Source: an uncultured Collinsella sp. (GTDB lineage Bacteria; Actinomycetota; Coriobacteriia; Coriobacteriales; Coriobacteriaceae). Taken from it: a stretch of DNA of 51,675 bases. Each line of letters opens with the position of its first letter. Positions within the stretch are counted from its first letter, which is position 1. The stretch spans positions 1 through 51,675 of the forward strand of contig CAAETU010000027.1 of NCBI GenBank assembly GCA_900759045.1, read 5' to 3'. The notes under the pieces were generated by a model that was given only the letters and a program-made list of their open reading frames with translations, was not told the DNA's origin and made no database searches. Positions 16,733 through 26,500 of the stretch are shown here, piece after piece. The translations under genes and the position numbers were made by a program.

Positions 16733-17938
16733 ATGAGCGGACTGATAATCGATAGCGAGGCGTGCGTTGGCTGTGGCCGCTGCGTTCGCGCCTGTGCCTC
16801 GGGTGGCATTGTGATGGAGGGCGAGCGCCCCAACCGCTGCGCCCATGTGACCGACGGCTGTATCTTGTGCGGCGGGTGCGTCGACGCCTGCCCCGTCAAT
16901 GCCATTTCGATCGAGCGCGACGAGGCCGCCGGCGCGGTTGACCTCGATGCGTATCGAGACATATGGGTATTCGTTCAGACCGACGATCACGATGTCGTGG
17001 CTCCGGTGGCCTACGAGCTCATGGGTAAGGGGCGCGAGCTTGCCGATGCTCGCGGTTGCCGTCTGGTGGCATTGGCCGGCATGGGCCCCGAGGGCTCGCT
17101 TGAGGACCTGGAGCATCTGGTCTGCGCCGGTGCCGACGAGGTCGTGGTCTGCCGCGACGAGCGACTGCGCCAAAACGATGCGGAGATCTATGCTCGTCTC
17201 ATCTGCGATTTGGTGGCCGAGCGCAGACCCGAGGCCATTCTGTACGGCGCAACCGCCTTTGGTCGTGAGCTGGCGCCCGGTGTGGCCGTACGCTTGCAGA
17301 CGGGCCTTACGGCCGACTGTACGGTGCTTTCGATGGATACGGAGACGGGTCTACTGCAGCAGACCCGCCCGGCGTTTGGCGGCAACTTGATGGCCACCAT
17401 TATCTGCCCCAATCATCGGCCGCAGATGGCAACGGTGCGCCCCGGCATCTTTGGGGCACCCGAGTTTGACTACAGCCGCTCTGGCACGATTACCCAGGTA
17501 TCGCTTGCGAATGATGTTAAGGCCCGTGTCGAGATCTCGATTCCCGCCGAGGAGTGGGGGCAGCAGGCATCAATTGCCGATGCCGAGCGCCTGGTCGTGG
17601 TGGGCCGCGGCATCGGCTCCAAGAAGAATCTGCCCCTGATGCGAAAACTCGCCGATGCCTTGGGTGCCGAGCTTGGTTGCACGCGTCCCGTTGTGGAGGC
17701 AGGCTGGTTGGAGTATCGCCACCAGATTGGCCAGACCGGCGTGTCGGTTTCGCCCAAGCTCCTTGTGAGTATCGGCGTTTCGGGCGCTATCCAGCATCTT
17801 GCCGGCATCGGCGGCGCGGAGTGCATCATCGCTGTCAACGAGGACCCGGATGCCCCCATCTTCGGCGCTGCGCAGTACAAAGTTGTCGGTGACGCCGTCG
17901 AAGTTGTCGAGGAGCTTCTGGCCCAGCTCGAGCGCTAG
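16733..17938 (+). CDS. etfA: Electron transfer flavoprotein alpha subunit with N-terminal ferredoxin domain (LctC-like)
   Basis: 401 residues. The first ~62 residues form a two-cluster ferredoxin domain with CVGCGRCVRAC and CILCGGCVDACP. The EtfA body follows, with the C-terminal FAD-binding part: GRGIGSK (about 292), QIGQTG (about 332), SGAIQH (about 352) and NEDPDAPIF (about 372). A ferredoxin-fused EtfA is the mark of ferredoxin-linked bifurcating or confurcating Etf such as LctC, CarE-type and related proteins. The ATG directly follows the etfB stop. The gene end overlaps the convergent HD gene by four bases (CTAG). Confidence 0.92.
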   Translation: MSGLIIDSEACVGCGRCVRACASGGIVMEGERPNRCAHVTDGCILCGGCVDACPVNAISIERDEAAGAVDLDAYRDIWVFVQTDDHDVVAPVAYELMGKGRELADARGCRLVALAGMGPEGSLEDLEHLVCAGADEVVVCRDERLRQNDAEIYARLICDLVAERRPEAILYGATAFGRELAPGVAVRLQTGLTADCTVLSMDTETGLLQQTRPAFGGNLMATIICPNHRPQMATVRPGIFGAPEFDYSRSGTITQVSLANDVKARVEISIPAEEWGQQASIADAERLVVVGRGIGSKKNLPLMRKLADALGAELGCTRPVVEAGWLEYRHQIGQTGVSVSPKLLVSIGVSGAIQHLAGIGGAECIIAVNEDPDAPIFGAAQYKVVGDAVEVVEELLAQLER

Positions 17939-18747
17939 GCGCTGGCCAGCCAGGCTCGCATCTCTTTCTTTAGGCGTTCCCAGGTCGCTTGCGTGGCGGG
18001 GTCGGTAAAGGGCCGCACGATGCCAAAAGGTGCGTCGAGCAGGCGGTAGATATCGCCCTGCTTGCGCGTCAGCGCGCGGCTTGCCGGATAGACGAGCTCA
18101 AACATAAAGCAGATAAGCCCCACCAAGTAGTCCGCGGGCTCATCGCGCTCATCGCGCGTGACGCAGCGGTGCTCGTCAAAGGCAGCCAGCGTCGGTGCCG
18201 AGAAGTGGCTGGCAAGAAACACGTCCTCATCCACTTTGAGGATGGTGTCGACGGTGCTGTCGGCGATGGTGCGCATAATGTCGACCTTGTCGCCATCGCG
18301 CACAATATCGCAGAAGCGCCGCGTGCGCTCGTCGAGCTGCGCGGGTAGACGGAAATCGCTGTGATAGGCAATGCTTGCGCGAATCAACTCGTCTTCTACC
18401 GGATCGTCGATAAAGTCGCGGATACTTGTTGTCGCGGGCGCGTCTGCAGGGTTTTCGCCAAAGAGAACCTCGACGCCCAACGCCGCATGGCTCATGCTCT
18501 CGGCATCCTTAAACGTGTCCCAGCGTCGCAGCTGCTCAAAGCGACCCATATCGTGCAGCAGGCCGCAAAGCCACGCTAGGTCAATGTCCTGAGGTGACCA
18601 GCCCTGTTCGCGTGCCACGGCATCGCATGCCTCGGCAACGTGGTACGTATGCTCGATTTTGAGCGCGATACGCGGATTGGCGGCATCGTAGGCATCGGTG
18701 TAGGTCTTGAAGGCCGCGGCAGCCCGCGTTCGATCGATAGCTGTCAT
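17935..18747 (-). CDS. HD-domain phosphohydrolase
   Basis: 270 residues. The metal motif is visible as H33 in IEHTYHVAE, H65-D66 in LLHDMGRFEQ, and a later Asp in IVRDGDKVDIM. This is the HD superfamily order (H...HD...D), giving a metal-dependent phosphohydrolase, probably on nucleotides or a signalling nucleotide; the substrate cannot be told. The last ~60 residues are helical. It is a single gene, convergent with etfA and overlapping it by four bases, so the two transcripts must read into each other or stop inside the coding regions. Confidence 0.85.
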   Translation of the reverse strand: MTAIDRTRAAAAFKTYTDAYDAANPRIALKIEHTYHVAEACDAVAREQGWSPQDIDLAWLCGLLHDMGRFEQLRRWDTFKDAESMSHAALGVEVLFGENPADAPATTSIRDFIDDPVEDELIRASIAYHSDFRLPAQLDERTRRFCDIVRDGDKVDIMRTIADSTVDTILKVDEDVFLASHFSAPTLAAFDEHRCVTRDERDEPADYLVGLICFMFELVYPASRALTRKQGDIYRLLDAPFGIVRPFTDPATQATWERLKKEMRAWLASA

Positions 18748-18884
18748 AATGACTTCCTAAAAAGTTGTGTCTTTCTGTGTCTTTCGATCCGGTGGCAATT
18801 GTAGGTGAACTCGGTTGCCATCGGGCGATGGTTCTGCCGCGTCGTTGAATGCGGCTCGGAAATCTTGTCGGGACGAGGAACGTT

Positions 18885-19577
18885 ATGGTGCTCAAAATCG
18901 TTAAAACCGTCTGGCCGGTGATGCTTACCTATGTTGCGATAGCCGCGCCGTGCGGAATGATTATGGCGCAGACGGGAATGGAACCCTGGATGGTTTTTGC
19001 CCTGAGCAGCACGTTCGTGACGGGCAGCGGGCAGTTTATGGTCTGCAACCTGTGGCTGGCAGGTGTGCCTGCGGCATCGATTGTCGCAAGTGTGGCCGCA
19101 ATCTCCTCGCGCTTTGCGCTTTACTCGGCATCGATCGCACCGCATTTAAGGGGTGCTTCGAAGCGTCAGACGCTGGCTGTTGCCGCGACACTTACCGAGG
19201 AGGCATACGGCATTTCGCTTGCCAAGTTGGTTAAAGGGGAGGATTGGGGTCCGCTCGAGTCCTTTGTGCTCAACGTGATCCTCATCGCAACATGGGGCGT
19301 TTCGTGTACGACGGGCGCCATCGTCGGCGCCGTTGTTGATGTTCCCACCGCTATTGCGGGTTTTGTCTGCACATCGCTCTTTATCTGCCTACTCTTTTCG
19401 CAGCGACTGTCGCGCGGCAATGTCGTAGCTGCCGGTTTGGCTGCGGTGTCCGTCGCCATATGCAAGTTCTTGGGGTGGACGAATATCGCCGTGCCGGCAA
19501 GTGTGCTCGTCGGCGTTGTCACGGCACTCGCGTGCGATGTCCTCGCCGAGGGAAGGGGCGCTCGCGATGCCCGTTAA
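18885..19577 (+). CDS. azlC: AzlC family branched-chain amino acid exporter, large subunit
   Basis: About 230 residues from the ATG at 18885 (GAGGAA upstream); the frame runs further up to 18849 without a ribosome site. The family motif is visible in APCGMIMAQTGMEPWMVFALS followed by TGSGQFMVCNLW. The polytopic profile fits AzlC. AzlC works with the small AzlD protein to export leucine-type amino acids or analogues. The azlD start lies inside the azlC end, so the two are coupled. A Liv importer is encoded about 13 kb away. Confidence 0.88.
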   Translation: MVLKIVKTVWPVMLTYVAIAAPCGMIMAQTGMEPWMVFALSSTFVTGSGQFMVCNLWLAGVPAASIVASVAAISSRFALYSASIAPHLRGASKRQTLAVAATLTEEAYGISLAKLVKGEDWGPLESFVLNVILIATWGVSCTTGAIVGAVVDVPTAIAGFVCTSLFICLLFSQRLSRGNVVAAGLAAVSVAICKFLGWTNIAVPASVLVGVVTALACDVLAEGRGARDAR

Positions 19578-19890
19578 TGAGTTTTTGGTTCTATGGCTGT
19601 CGTCATGGGCGGCCATCGCGTTTTTCCGCATTGCCCCGGCGTTTGCCTTGCGCGGGAGAACGCTGTCGCCCCGCGTTACCGAGGCCTTGGGTTATATTCC
19701 GCCTGCCGCCTTTGCGGCGCTGGTCGCCAACGATTTGATAAGCCCTGGCGCTTTCGACGCCGGCTTGTGGCAGGGCTTGATTCCCTGGATTGCGGCCGCC
19801 GGCGTCGTGGCGGTGGCAATCAAGACAAAGTCGATGTTGTGGTGCTGCGTCTCGGGCATCGTGTTCTATATCGTTTTGAGCTTCATATAA
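19567..19890 (+). CDS. azlD: AzlD family branched-chain amino acid exporter, small subunit
   Basis: 107 residues from the ATG at 19567, 11 bases inside azlC. It has three or four hydrophobic segments and the typical AzlD element FRIAPAFALRGR...EALGYIPPAAFAALV. An open frame starts at 19501 but lies within azlC and lacks a site. It forms the exporter with AzlC. Confidence 0.87.
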   Translation: MPVNEFLVLWLSSWAAIAFFRIAPAFALRGRTLSPRVTEALGYIPPAAFAALVANDLISPGAFDAGLWQGLIPWIAAAGVVAVAIKTKSMLWCCVSGIVFYIVLSFI

Positions 19891-19970
19891 GAGCGGAGCA
19901 CGTTTAGCGTCCCGGCACACGTATCGAATTTCTCACCGAGCCGGTCTGCTTCTTCTGGTACCATGGTCAA

Positions 19971-19988
19971 ACTTTACTGTAGCAAAGT
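19971..19988 (+). promoter_or_regulatory. Candidate operator upstream of the KdgT-like permease
   Basis: An 18-bp near-perfect palindrome, ACTTTACTG/TAGCAAAGT, has half-sites ACTTTRCT and a single mismatched pair. It lies 44 bases before the permease ATG and is followed by TATGAC, a possible -10. Position and symmetry fit a dimeric repressor site controlling the sugar-acid permease. Confidence 0.45.
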
Positions 19989-20031
19989 ATGACGTGGGCT
20001 TTTGTTCTGCGTCAGCGGAAATGGGGGTTTC

Positions 20032-21054
20032 ATGGCACAGGAAGCGACCGCCAACGAGCAAAAGAAATTCAAAGTCCCGCGTATCCCGGGTGACATCATG
20101 ATCTACCCGATGATCGTTGGCCTTTTGCTCAATACCTTCTGCCCGCAGGTCTTTGAGATCGGCGGCTTCTTTACCGCTGCCTGCCGCGGTGGTTCCAACA
20201 CCATCGTTGCCGCGATCCTGCTGTTTGTGGGTGCCGGCATCAGCTTTAAGTCCACGCCGGGCGCCATCAAGACCGGCATCGTTGTGCTGATTCCTAAGCT
20301 TGTTGTTGCGGCTGCCCTTGGCTTGGGTGTGGCATATTTCTTTAACGACAACTTCCTAGGTCTGAGCTCCGTGTCTATCATCGGCGGCATTACGTTTTGC
20401 AACATGGCGCTCTACACCGGCATCATGGGCGAGTTCGGCGACGAGTCCGAGCAGGGCGCCGTCGGTATCCTGTTCTTTACGGCCGGCCCCGCCGTCACGA
20501 TGATCATCCTCGGTGTCTCGGGTCTCGCCAACATCCCCGTCGGCACCATCATCGGATCCATCCTGCCGCTTGTTATCGGCATGGTTCTGGGCAACTTGTT
20601 CCCGTTCATCAAGAACCTGCTGGTTCCCGGCGCCAATCCTGCGATTGCCGTTATCGGTTTTCAGCTCGGTGCGTCCATGAGTCTTTCGAGCTTTATCACC
20701 GGCGGCATTTCGGGCATCCTGCTGGGCCTCATCCCGCTCTTTATCGTCGGTCCCATTACCTTTGCCTTCGAGCGCCTGTGCGGTGGTAACGGCAAGGCGG
20801 CCGTTGCCTGCTCCACTATCGCCGGCACGGCTATGACCACGCCGGTCGCCCTCGCCGAGGTCGCTCCGCGCTATGCCGAGCTTGCGCCCACCGCGTATGC
20901 GCAGATCGCCACCGCCGTCATCATCACGGCAATCATGGCCCCGATTCTGACCGGCTGGGTCGACAAGAAGTTTTGCCAGGGCAAGGAGGATCTGTCGCCT
21001 GCCGGTGTCGAGGCCATCGAGGAGGCCGTCGCGACCGACATCGATGGCGAATAG
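20032..21054 (+). CDS. kdgT: 2-keto-3-deoxygluconate permease family transporter
   Basis: 340 residues from the ATG at 20032, with GGGGGTT seven bases upstream; the frame extends to 20002 without a site. The sequence is highly hydrophobic, with the KdgT-type elements KVPRIPGDIMIYPMIVGLLLNTFCPQ near the N-terminus, the GGSNTIVAAILLFVGAGI segment, and GTAMTTPVALAEVAP near the C-terminus. The family imports 2-keto-3-deoxygluconate with protons. No kdgK or kdgA gene is nearby, so the substrate is not confirmed by context. It has its own candidate operator, and a strong hairpin follows. Confidence 0.9.
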   Translation: MAQEATANEQKKFKVPRIPGDIMIYPMIVGLLLNTFCPQVFEIGGFFTAACRGGSNTIVAAILLFVGAGISFKSTPGAIKTGIVVLIPKLVVAAALGLGVAYFFNDNFLGLSSVSIIGGITFCNMALYTGIMGEFGDESEQGAVGILFFTAGPAVTMIILGVSGLANIPVGTIIGSILPLVIGMVLGNLFPFIKNLLVPGANPAIAVIGFQLGASMSLSSFITGGISGILLGLIPLFIVGPITFAFERLCGGNGKAAVACSTIAGTAMTTPVALAEVAPRYAELAPTAYAQIATAVIITAIMAPILTGWVDKKFCQGKEDLSPAGVEAIEEAVATDIDGE

Positions 21055-21099
21055 CAATCGCTACCAATCAATGATGCCGGAGTGCAATTCGCGCCGTTT

Positions 21100-21143
21100 G
21101 AGCGCCCGAACGATGACTGTTTTGCAGTGACGTTCGGGCGCTC
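21100..21143 (+). terminator. Hairpin terminator after kdgT
   Basis: GAGCGCCCGAACG (21100-21112) pairs perfectly with CGTTCGGGCGCTC (21131-21143). There is no clear U-tract after it, so termination is probable but not certain. Confidence 0.6.
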
Positions 21144-21177
21144 TGCTATGATTCCCCTTACCCCTGCGGGTAGGGGG
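21144..21177 (+). promoter_or_regulatory. Extended -10 promoter and leader hairpin for the GGDEF gene
   Basis: TGCTATGAT (21144-21152) is an extended -10 element with no good -35. It is followed at once by a 10-bp GC-rich hairpin, CCCCTTACCC (21154-21163) with GGGTAGGGGG (21168-21177, one G-U pair). In that order the hairpin would sit at the 5' end of the mRNA and may stabilise it. Confidence 0.4.
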
Positions 21178-21241
21178 TGTTTGTTGCCCAGACCAGAATC
21201 GGGCGATTCTGACCACTTGAATATTGAAGGAATGGCGTCTA

Positions 21242-22384
21242 GTGGTTAAGGCACTCAAAATTGAGATATTCCTGCTATGCATGATTGTTCTTATCGGGCT
21301 TGCCGCACGAAGCCGCCGCTCCTTGTTCTCGAGCACCCAGCAGCTTCTGTTTAGCATGCTGGGCTACACGTCTGCTGCCTACATTTTCTTCGATATGATC
21401 TGGGCGCTCTCGGACGGCGTGAGCGCTCCTGTAGGCATCACGGCCAACTGGATTTCCAACGCGGTCTCGTTTTCGCTGTTCGCCATCGCGTGCCTCATTT
21501 GGTTTTTCTATTCCGAGACAGTGCAGGGCTCACGCCTTTTGACCGCGCGCTATAGGGTGGCGCTCGTGACGTTGCCAACCGTATTGGTGGTCGTGCTGGC
21601 ATTTACCAGCTACTGGACGCACACTATGTTCTATATCGATGCACAGGGCGTATATCGTCGCGGAGCGCTTTATATGATTCAGCCTATCGTTAGCTACTGC
21701 TACATCATATATACGTCTTTGCATGCCTTTATTCAGACTCGAAAAGTCGAAAGTCTGCAAAAGAAGGCCATTTATCGCACCCTCGCCTTTTTTGCGGTTC
21801 CCGCTCTGGTGGGCGGTACCTTCCAGGTTTTGTTTTCGGTACCGGGCCTTTGTGTCGGTATAACGCTGAGCATCCTGCTGCTCTACATCATCTACCAGGA
21901 GCAGCTGATCTCGACCGACCCGTTGACTGGCCTCAACAATCGCAACCGTTTTGAGACCTATATGCTGTCGCTCTTTTCAAATGTGGATCAGGCCGAAGAT
22001 GTATATCTGCTTATGATGGACGCTGACGGCTTTAAGCAGATTAACGACCGGTATGGACATGTTGAGGGCGATCATGCCCTCCAGGTCATATCTGCTACGC
22101 TCAAAGAGGTCTGCTCGGCGTCTGGTGGCTTTATCGCACGTTATGGCGGCGATGAGTTTGTGGTGCTTCAAAAGGCGACGGCGGAGCAGGACATCATGTG
22201 TCTGTGCGCGGCAATCAGCGACGAGCTCGCGCGCGCCGAGGTACCGTATCTGTTGCGGATGTCCATCGGCTACGCACGGGTTGGTGATGGCGTCGATACC
22301 TGGCAAGACTTGCTTCGCGCTGCCGACGCGGAGCTCTACCGCGTAAAGCGCGAGAAGAAGAAAGCCGGCGTCCAGATACGCTAG
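21242..22384 (+). CDS. Membrane-bound GGDEF diguanylate cyclase
   Basis: About 380 residues from the GTG at 21242 (GAAGGA nine bases upstream; a TTG at 21224 is possible). The N-terminal ~220 residues hold six or seven membrane helices, a 7TM-type sensor. The GGDEF domain starts at STDPLTGLNNRNRFE, with the metal-binding MMDADGFKQINDRYGH and an intact active site RYGGDEF (about 299-305). An RxxD inhibitory site is not obvious. The expected reaction is two GTP to cyclic di-GMP, switched by an unknown membrane or extracellular signal. It has no partner gene here. Confidence 0.9.
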   Translation: MVKALKIEIFLLCMIVLIGLAARSRRSLFSSTQQLLFSMLGYTSAAYIFFDMIWALSDGVSAPVGITANWISNAVSFSLFAIACLIWFFYSETVQGSRLLTARYRVALVTLPTVLVVVLAFTSYWTHTMFYIDAQGVYRRGALYMIQPIVSYCYIIYTSLHAFIQTRKVESLQKKAIYRTLAFFAVPALVGGTFQVLFSVPGLCVGITLSILLLYIIYQEQLISTDPLTGLNNRNRFETYMLSLFSNVDQAEDVYLLMMDADGFKQINDRYGHVEGDHALQVISATLKEVCSASGGFIARYGGDEFVVLQKATAEQDIMCLCAAISDELARAEVPYLLRMSIGYARVGDGVDTWQDLLRAADAELYRVKREKKKAGVQIR

Positions 22385-22386
22385 AA

Positions 22387-22425
22387 AAAAAGGGCGAACG
22401 CTGGCGTGCGTTGCGGCCCTCAGCT
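22387..22425 (-). terminator. Terminator of the DMT exporter gene (minus strand)
   Basis: Read on the minus strand, GCCGCAACGC pairs with GCGTTCGC (one bulge) and ends in CCCTTTTTTTC. The U-run serves the minus-strand transcript; the stem also lies just after the convergent GGDEF gene. Confidence 0.6.
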
Positions 22426-22486
22426 CACCGATGTACTCCATTAAGCTAAAGCATGTGAATCTCCTCTACTAAATAAGGGCGGTTCG

Positions 22487-23422
22487 CTAGGCTTTTTTGG
22501 GTTTGTTGACGATGATGATGCCGCCGCAGACCAACAGCAGGGCAACAAGTACGGTAACGGGGCTCGTGCCAGCGCCCTCGCCGAGCAGCAGTGCGCTCAA
22601 CAGCACGCCAAAGACCGGGTTCATAAAGCCAAAGACCGAAACGCGGCTGACGGGGTTGACGGCGAGCAGGCGGGACCACAGCGAGTACGCGACGGCGGAA
22701 ATGAGCGCCATATAAATGATGAGCGCGATGGCGGGGGCGATTTCGGTGGGGGAAAACGTGCCGCCCATCAAAAACCCGATTGCGGTAAGGACCACGCCAC
22801 CGACTAAAAACTGCCAGCCGGCGAGCAAGACGCCGTCATGCTCGCGCGAGAAGATGCCAATGAGGCAGGTCGACAGGGCGCCCGCAACAGTGGAAGCCAA
22901 GATAAATCCCTCGCCGTCGAGCGTAAAGCCAAAGGTGCCATCCGCGCCCGAAAGGTTGACGAGCGCGACGCCTGCAAAGCCCAGCACACAGCCAAGCACC
23001 TTGGGCGTATTGAGCCTCTCGGTGTGAAATGCCAAGGCGGCAAAGAGAATTGCGAGGAAGTTGGCGCTGGCCTCGATGATGGAACTCGACATGGCGCTGG
23101 CGCGCGAGAGTCCTAGGTAGAAAAAGAAGTACTGCCCGATAGTCTGGAAGAGTGACAAGACAAAGATGGGCTTGATGTCACGAGCCTGCGGAATGAGGGG
23201 GCGGCGTTGGGCCGCACTCATCCCAACGATAACCAGGGCGCCGGCAAGCGTGAAGCGCAAGCCCGCAAAGAGCAGCTGTGAGGCGCTATCGTGAGTGGGG
23301 ATGCCAAAGAGCCCGTAACCGATCTTGATGCAGGGGAAAGCCGACCCCCAGAGCGCACAGCAGACGAGACAGCCCAGGATGAGTCCGGGCAGGGTGGCGA
23401 GATACGGCTTGCGGCTTTCCAT
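22487..23422 (-). CDS. EamA/DMT superfamily transporter
   Basis: 311 residues from the ATG at 23422, with GGAAGGA a few bases upstream; the upstream frame to 23464 runs into the preceding terminator. Ten hydrophobic segments in two similar halves (an ALWGSAFPCIKIG start and an AYSLWSRLLAVNPVSRVSVFGFMNPVFG second EamA repeat) mark the drug/metabolite exporter family. The substrate is unknown. It lies downstream of purL on the same strand but behind a strong terminator, so it is likely transcribed on its own. Confidence 0.88.
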   Translation of the reverse strand: MESRKPYLATLPGLILGCLVCCALWGSAFPCIKIGYGLFGIPTHDSASQLLFAGLRFTLAGALVIVGMSAAQRRPLIPQARDIKPIFVLSLFQTIGQYFFFYLGLSRASAMSSSIIEASANFLAILFAALAFHTERLNTPKVLGCVLGFAGVALVNLSGADGTFGFTLDGEGFILASTVAGALSTCLIGIFSREHDGVLLAGWQFLVGGVVLTAIGFLMGGTFSPTEIAPAIALIIYMALISAVAYSLWSRLLAVNPVSRVSVFGFMNPVFGVLLSALLLGEGAGTSPVTVLVALLLVCGGIIIVNKPKKA

Positions 23423-23446
23423 GATGTCCTTCCTACATGTGCGAAG

Positions 23447-23483
23447 CAAAAAAGAACCCGCCACCGGATGTGTCGGTGGCGGG
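23447..23483 (-). terminator. Intrinsic terminator of purL (minus strand)
   Basis: CCCGCCACC (23457-23465) and GGTGGCGGG (23475-23483) form a 9-bp stem. On the minus strand it is followed by TTCTTTTTTGC. Confidence 0.88.
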
Positions 23484-23521
23484 TGTTGTTACCCGAAGGG
23501 ATTGTACCCGATGGGAAAGGT

Positions 23522-26500
23522 TTAGGCGAAGTAGGCTACGCCGCTCTCAAAGATCGGCATGAACTTGTCGCCGGGGACATGCTCGGGCACGTTGCGGTAC
23601 AGGTTGTCGCCGCGACGCTCGGCATGGCCCATCTTGCCCAGGACGCGGCCGTCGGGGCTCGTGATGCCCTCGATGGCGAGTGCGGAGCCATTGGGGTTGA
23701 CGGAGAGATCCATGCTGGGCTTGCCGTCCTCGCCCACGTACTGCGTGGCGACCTGGCCGTTGGCGATGAGCTGGGCGAGCACTTCATCGTTGGCGACAAA
23801 GCGGCCCTCACCGTGGCTGATGGCGACGGTGTAGGGGTCGTCCAGGCTGCACAGCGACAGCCATGGAGACAGGTTGGACGAGATACGGGTGCGCACCAGA
23901 CGGCTCTGGTGGCGACCGATGGTGTTGAACGTCAACGTGGGCGCATCGGGCGTGGCATCGACGATGTCGCCGTAGGGTACCAGGCCGAGCTTGACCAGGG
24001 CCTGGAAGCCATTGCAGATGCCCAGCATCAGACCATCGCGGGCCTTGAGCAGATCGCGGACTGCCTCGGTGACCTCGGGAGCGCGGAAGAACGCCGTGAT
24101 GAACTTGGCGGAGCCATCGGGCTCGTCGCCGCCCGAGAAGCCGCCGGGGATCATGACGATCTGGCTTGCACGGATGCGGCGGGCAAGCTCGTGGGTGCTC
24201 TCGGCGACGGCCTCGGGCGTGAGGTTGTTGATCACGAAGGTGTCGGCCTCGGCGCCGGCGGCGCGGAAAGCGCGGGCGCTATCGTACTCGCAGTTGTTGC
24301 CGGGGAACACGGGGATTACCACGCGCGGGCGGGCGATCTTGGCGCCGCCGTACACGTGGATATCCTTGGCACGGAAGTCGATGGTCTCGACCTCGGCGGT
24401 CTCGCCGGCGCTGCGGTAGGCAAAGACGCCCTCGATGCCGCTCTCCCAGGCCTCCTGGAGCTCGGAGAGCTCAATGACCTCGGAACCGGTGTCGATAACA
24501 TAGCCCTCGACGGTGGTGCCCAGGGGCTCGACGACAACGCCGTCGGTGACCTCGGGCAGCTCGGCATCTTCGGCGAGCTCGACGATAAAGCTGCCATAGA
24601 GCGGGGTGAAGAGGCTCTCCACGTCCACGTCCTCGGCAAGCTCGATACCGATCTGGTTGCCGACACACATCTTAAAGAGGCTCTCGGCGCCGCAGCCGTA
24701 GCCGGGCGTGGAGACGGCCAGGGCGTCGCCGGTAGCAGTGAGCGCCTCGACGGCGTCAAACGCGGCGAGCAGCTGCTGGGCGTCGGGGCGGTAGTCCTGG
24801 CCATAGGTGGCGGGGGCGATGCGGACGACGCGGTGCGTCAGGCCCTTGAATTCGGGGGAGACGGCGCGCGCCGCGCGGCCCACGGCCACGGCGAAGCTGA
24901 TGAGGGTCGGCGGAACGTTGAGCTCGCCGGCCTCGTCCTCAAACGAGCCGCTCATGGAGTCCTTGCCGCCGATGGCGCCGGCACCCAGGTCGACCTGGGC
25001 CATGAGGGCACCCAGGACGGCAGCCATGGGCTTACCCCAACGCTCGGCCTCGGTGCGCAGGCGCTCGAAGTACTCCTGGAAGGAGAGGTAGGCGCGCTTG
25101 TGCTCAAAGCCGGCGGCAACGAGCTTGGCGATGGACTCGACCACGGACAGGTAGGCGCCCGCAAACTGGTCGGCCTCCATCAGATAGGGGTTGAAGCCCC
25201 ATGCCATGGCACTCGCCGTGGTGGTCTCGCCGTCCACGGGGAACTTGGCGACCATGGCCGAGCTTGGGGTGAGCTGCATCTTGCCGCCAAAGGGCATGAG
25301 CACGGTCGCGGCGCCGATGGTGGAGTCGAAGCGCTCGGAAAGGCCCTTGTTGGAAGCGACGTTGAGGTCGGTGACGAGCGAGGTCATGCGCTCGGCGAGC
25401 GTGGTGCCGGCCCAGCTGGGCTGCCACACGCTGCGGGCACAGACGTGGACGACCTGGTGCTTGGGCGCACCGTTGGAGTTGAGGAACTCGCGGGACAGAT
25501 CGACGATGGCGACGCCGTTCCATGCCATGCGCATGCGCGGCTCGGCGGTAACCTCGGCGATAACGGTCGCCTCCAGGTTTTCCTCGGCGGCGTAGCCCAT
25601 GAACTCCTCGACGTCACCGTCGGCGACGGCGCAAGCCATGCGCTCCTGGGACTCGGAGATAGCGAGCTCGGTGCCGTCCAGGCCGTCGTACTTCTTGGTC
25701 ACGGTGTCCAGGTCCACGTACAGGCCGTCGGCAAGCTCGCCCACGGCGACTGAGACGCCGCCGGCGCCAAAGTCGTTGCAGCGCTTGATCAGACGGCAGG
25801 CGTCGCCGCGGCGGAACAGGCGCTGCAGCTTGCGCTCGACCGGGGCGTTGCCCTTCTGGACCTCGGCACCCGAGGTCTCGATGGACTCGGTGTTCTGGGT
25901 CTTGGAGGAGCCGGTGGCGCCACCGATGCCATCGCGGCCGGTGCGGCCGCCCAGCAGGATGATCTTGTCGGTGGGGGCGGGGCACTCGCGGCGCACGTGG
26001 TTTGCCGGGGTAGCGCCCACGACGGCGCCGACCTCCATGCGCTTGGCCACGTAGCCGGGGTGATAGAGTTCGTTGACCTGGCCGGTGGCAAGGCCGATCT
26101 GGTTGCCGTAGCTGGAGTAGCCGGCGGCGGCAGTGGTCACGAGCTTGCGCTGCGGCAGCTTGCCCTCGAGCGTCTCGGAAACCGGGACGGTGGGGTCGCC
26201 GGCGCCGGTGACGCGCATGGCCTGGTACACGTAGCTGCGGCCCGAGAGCGGGTCGCGGATGGCGCCGCCCACGCAGGTGGCGGCACCGCCGAAGGGCTCG
26301 ATCTCGGTCGGGTGGTTGTGGGTCTCGTTCTTAAACAGGAACAGCCAGTCCTGGTCCTCGCCGTCGACATCGACCTTCACCTTGACAGTGCAGGCGTTGA
26401 TCTCCTCGGACTCGTCGACATCGGTCATGACGCCGGTCTTCTTAAGGTACTTAGCGCCGATGGTGCCCATGTCCATGAGGCAGACGGGCTTGGCGTCGCG

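Noticed and set aside
23291..25753. 820-residue open frame on the plus strand opposite purL
   Set aside because: It lies wholly inside purL in antisense. Its composition (Gly, Ala, Val, His, Leu and Asp repeats) is what GC-biased purL codons give on the other strand, it has no family-like motifs, and purL is certain.
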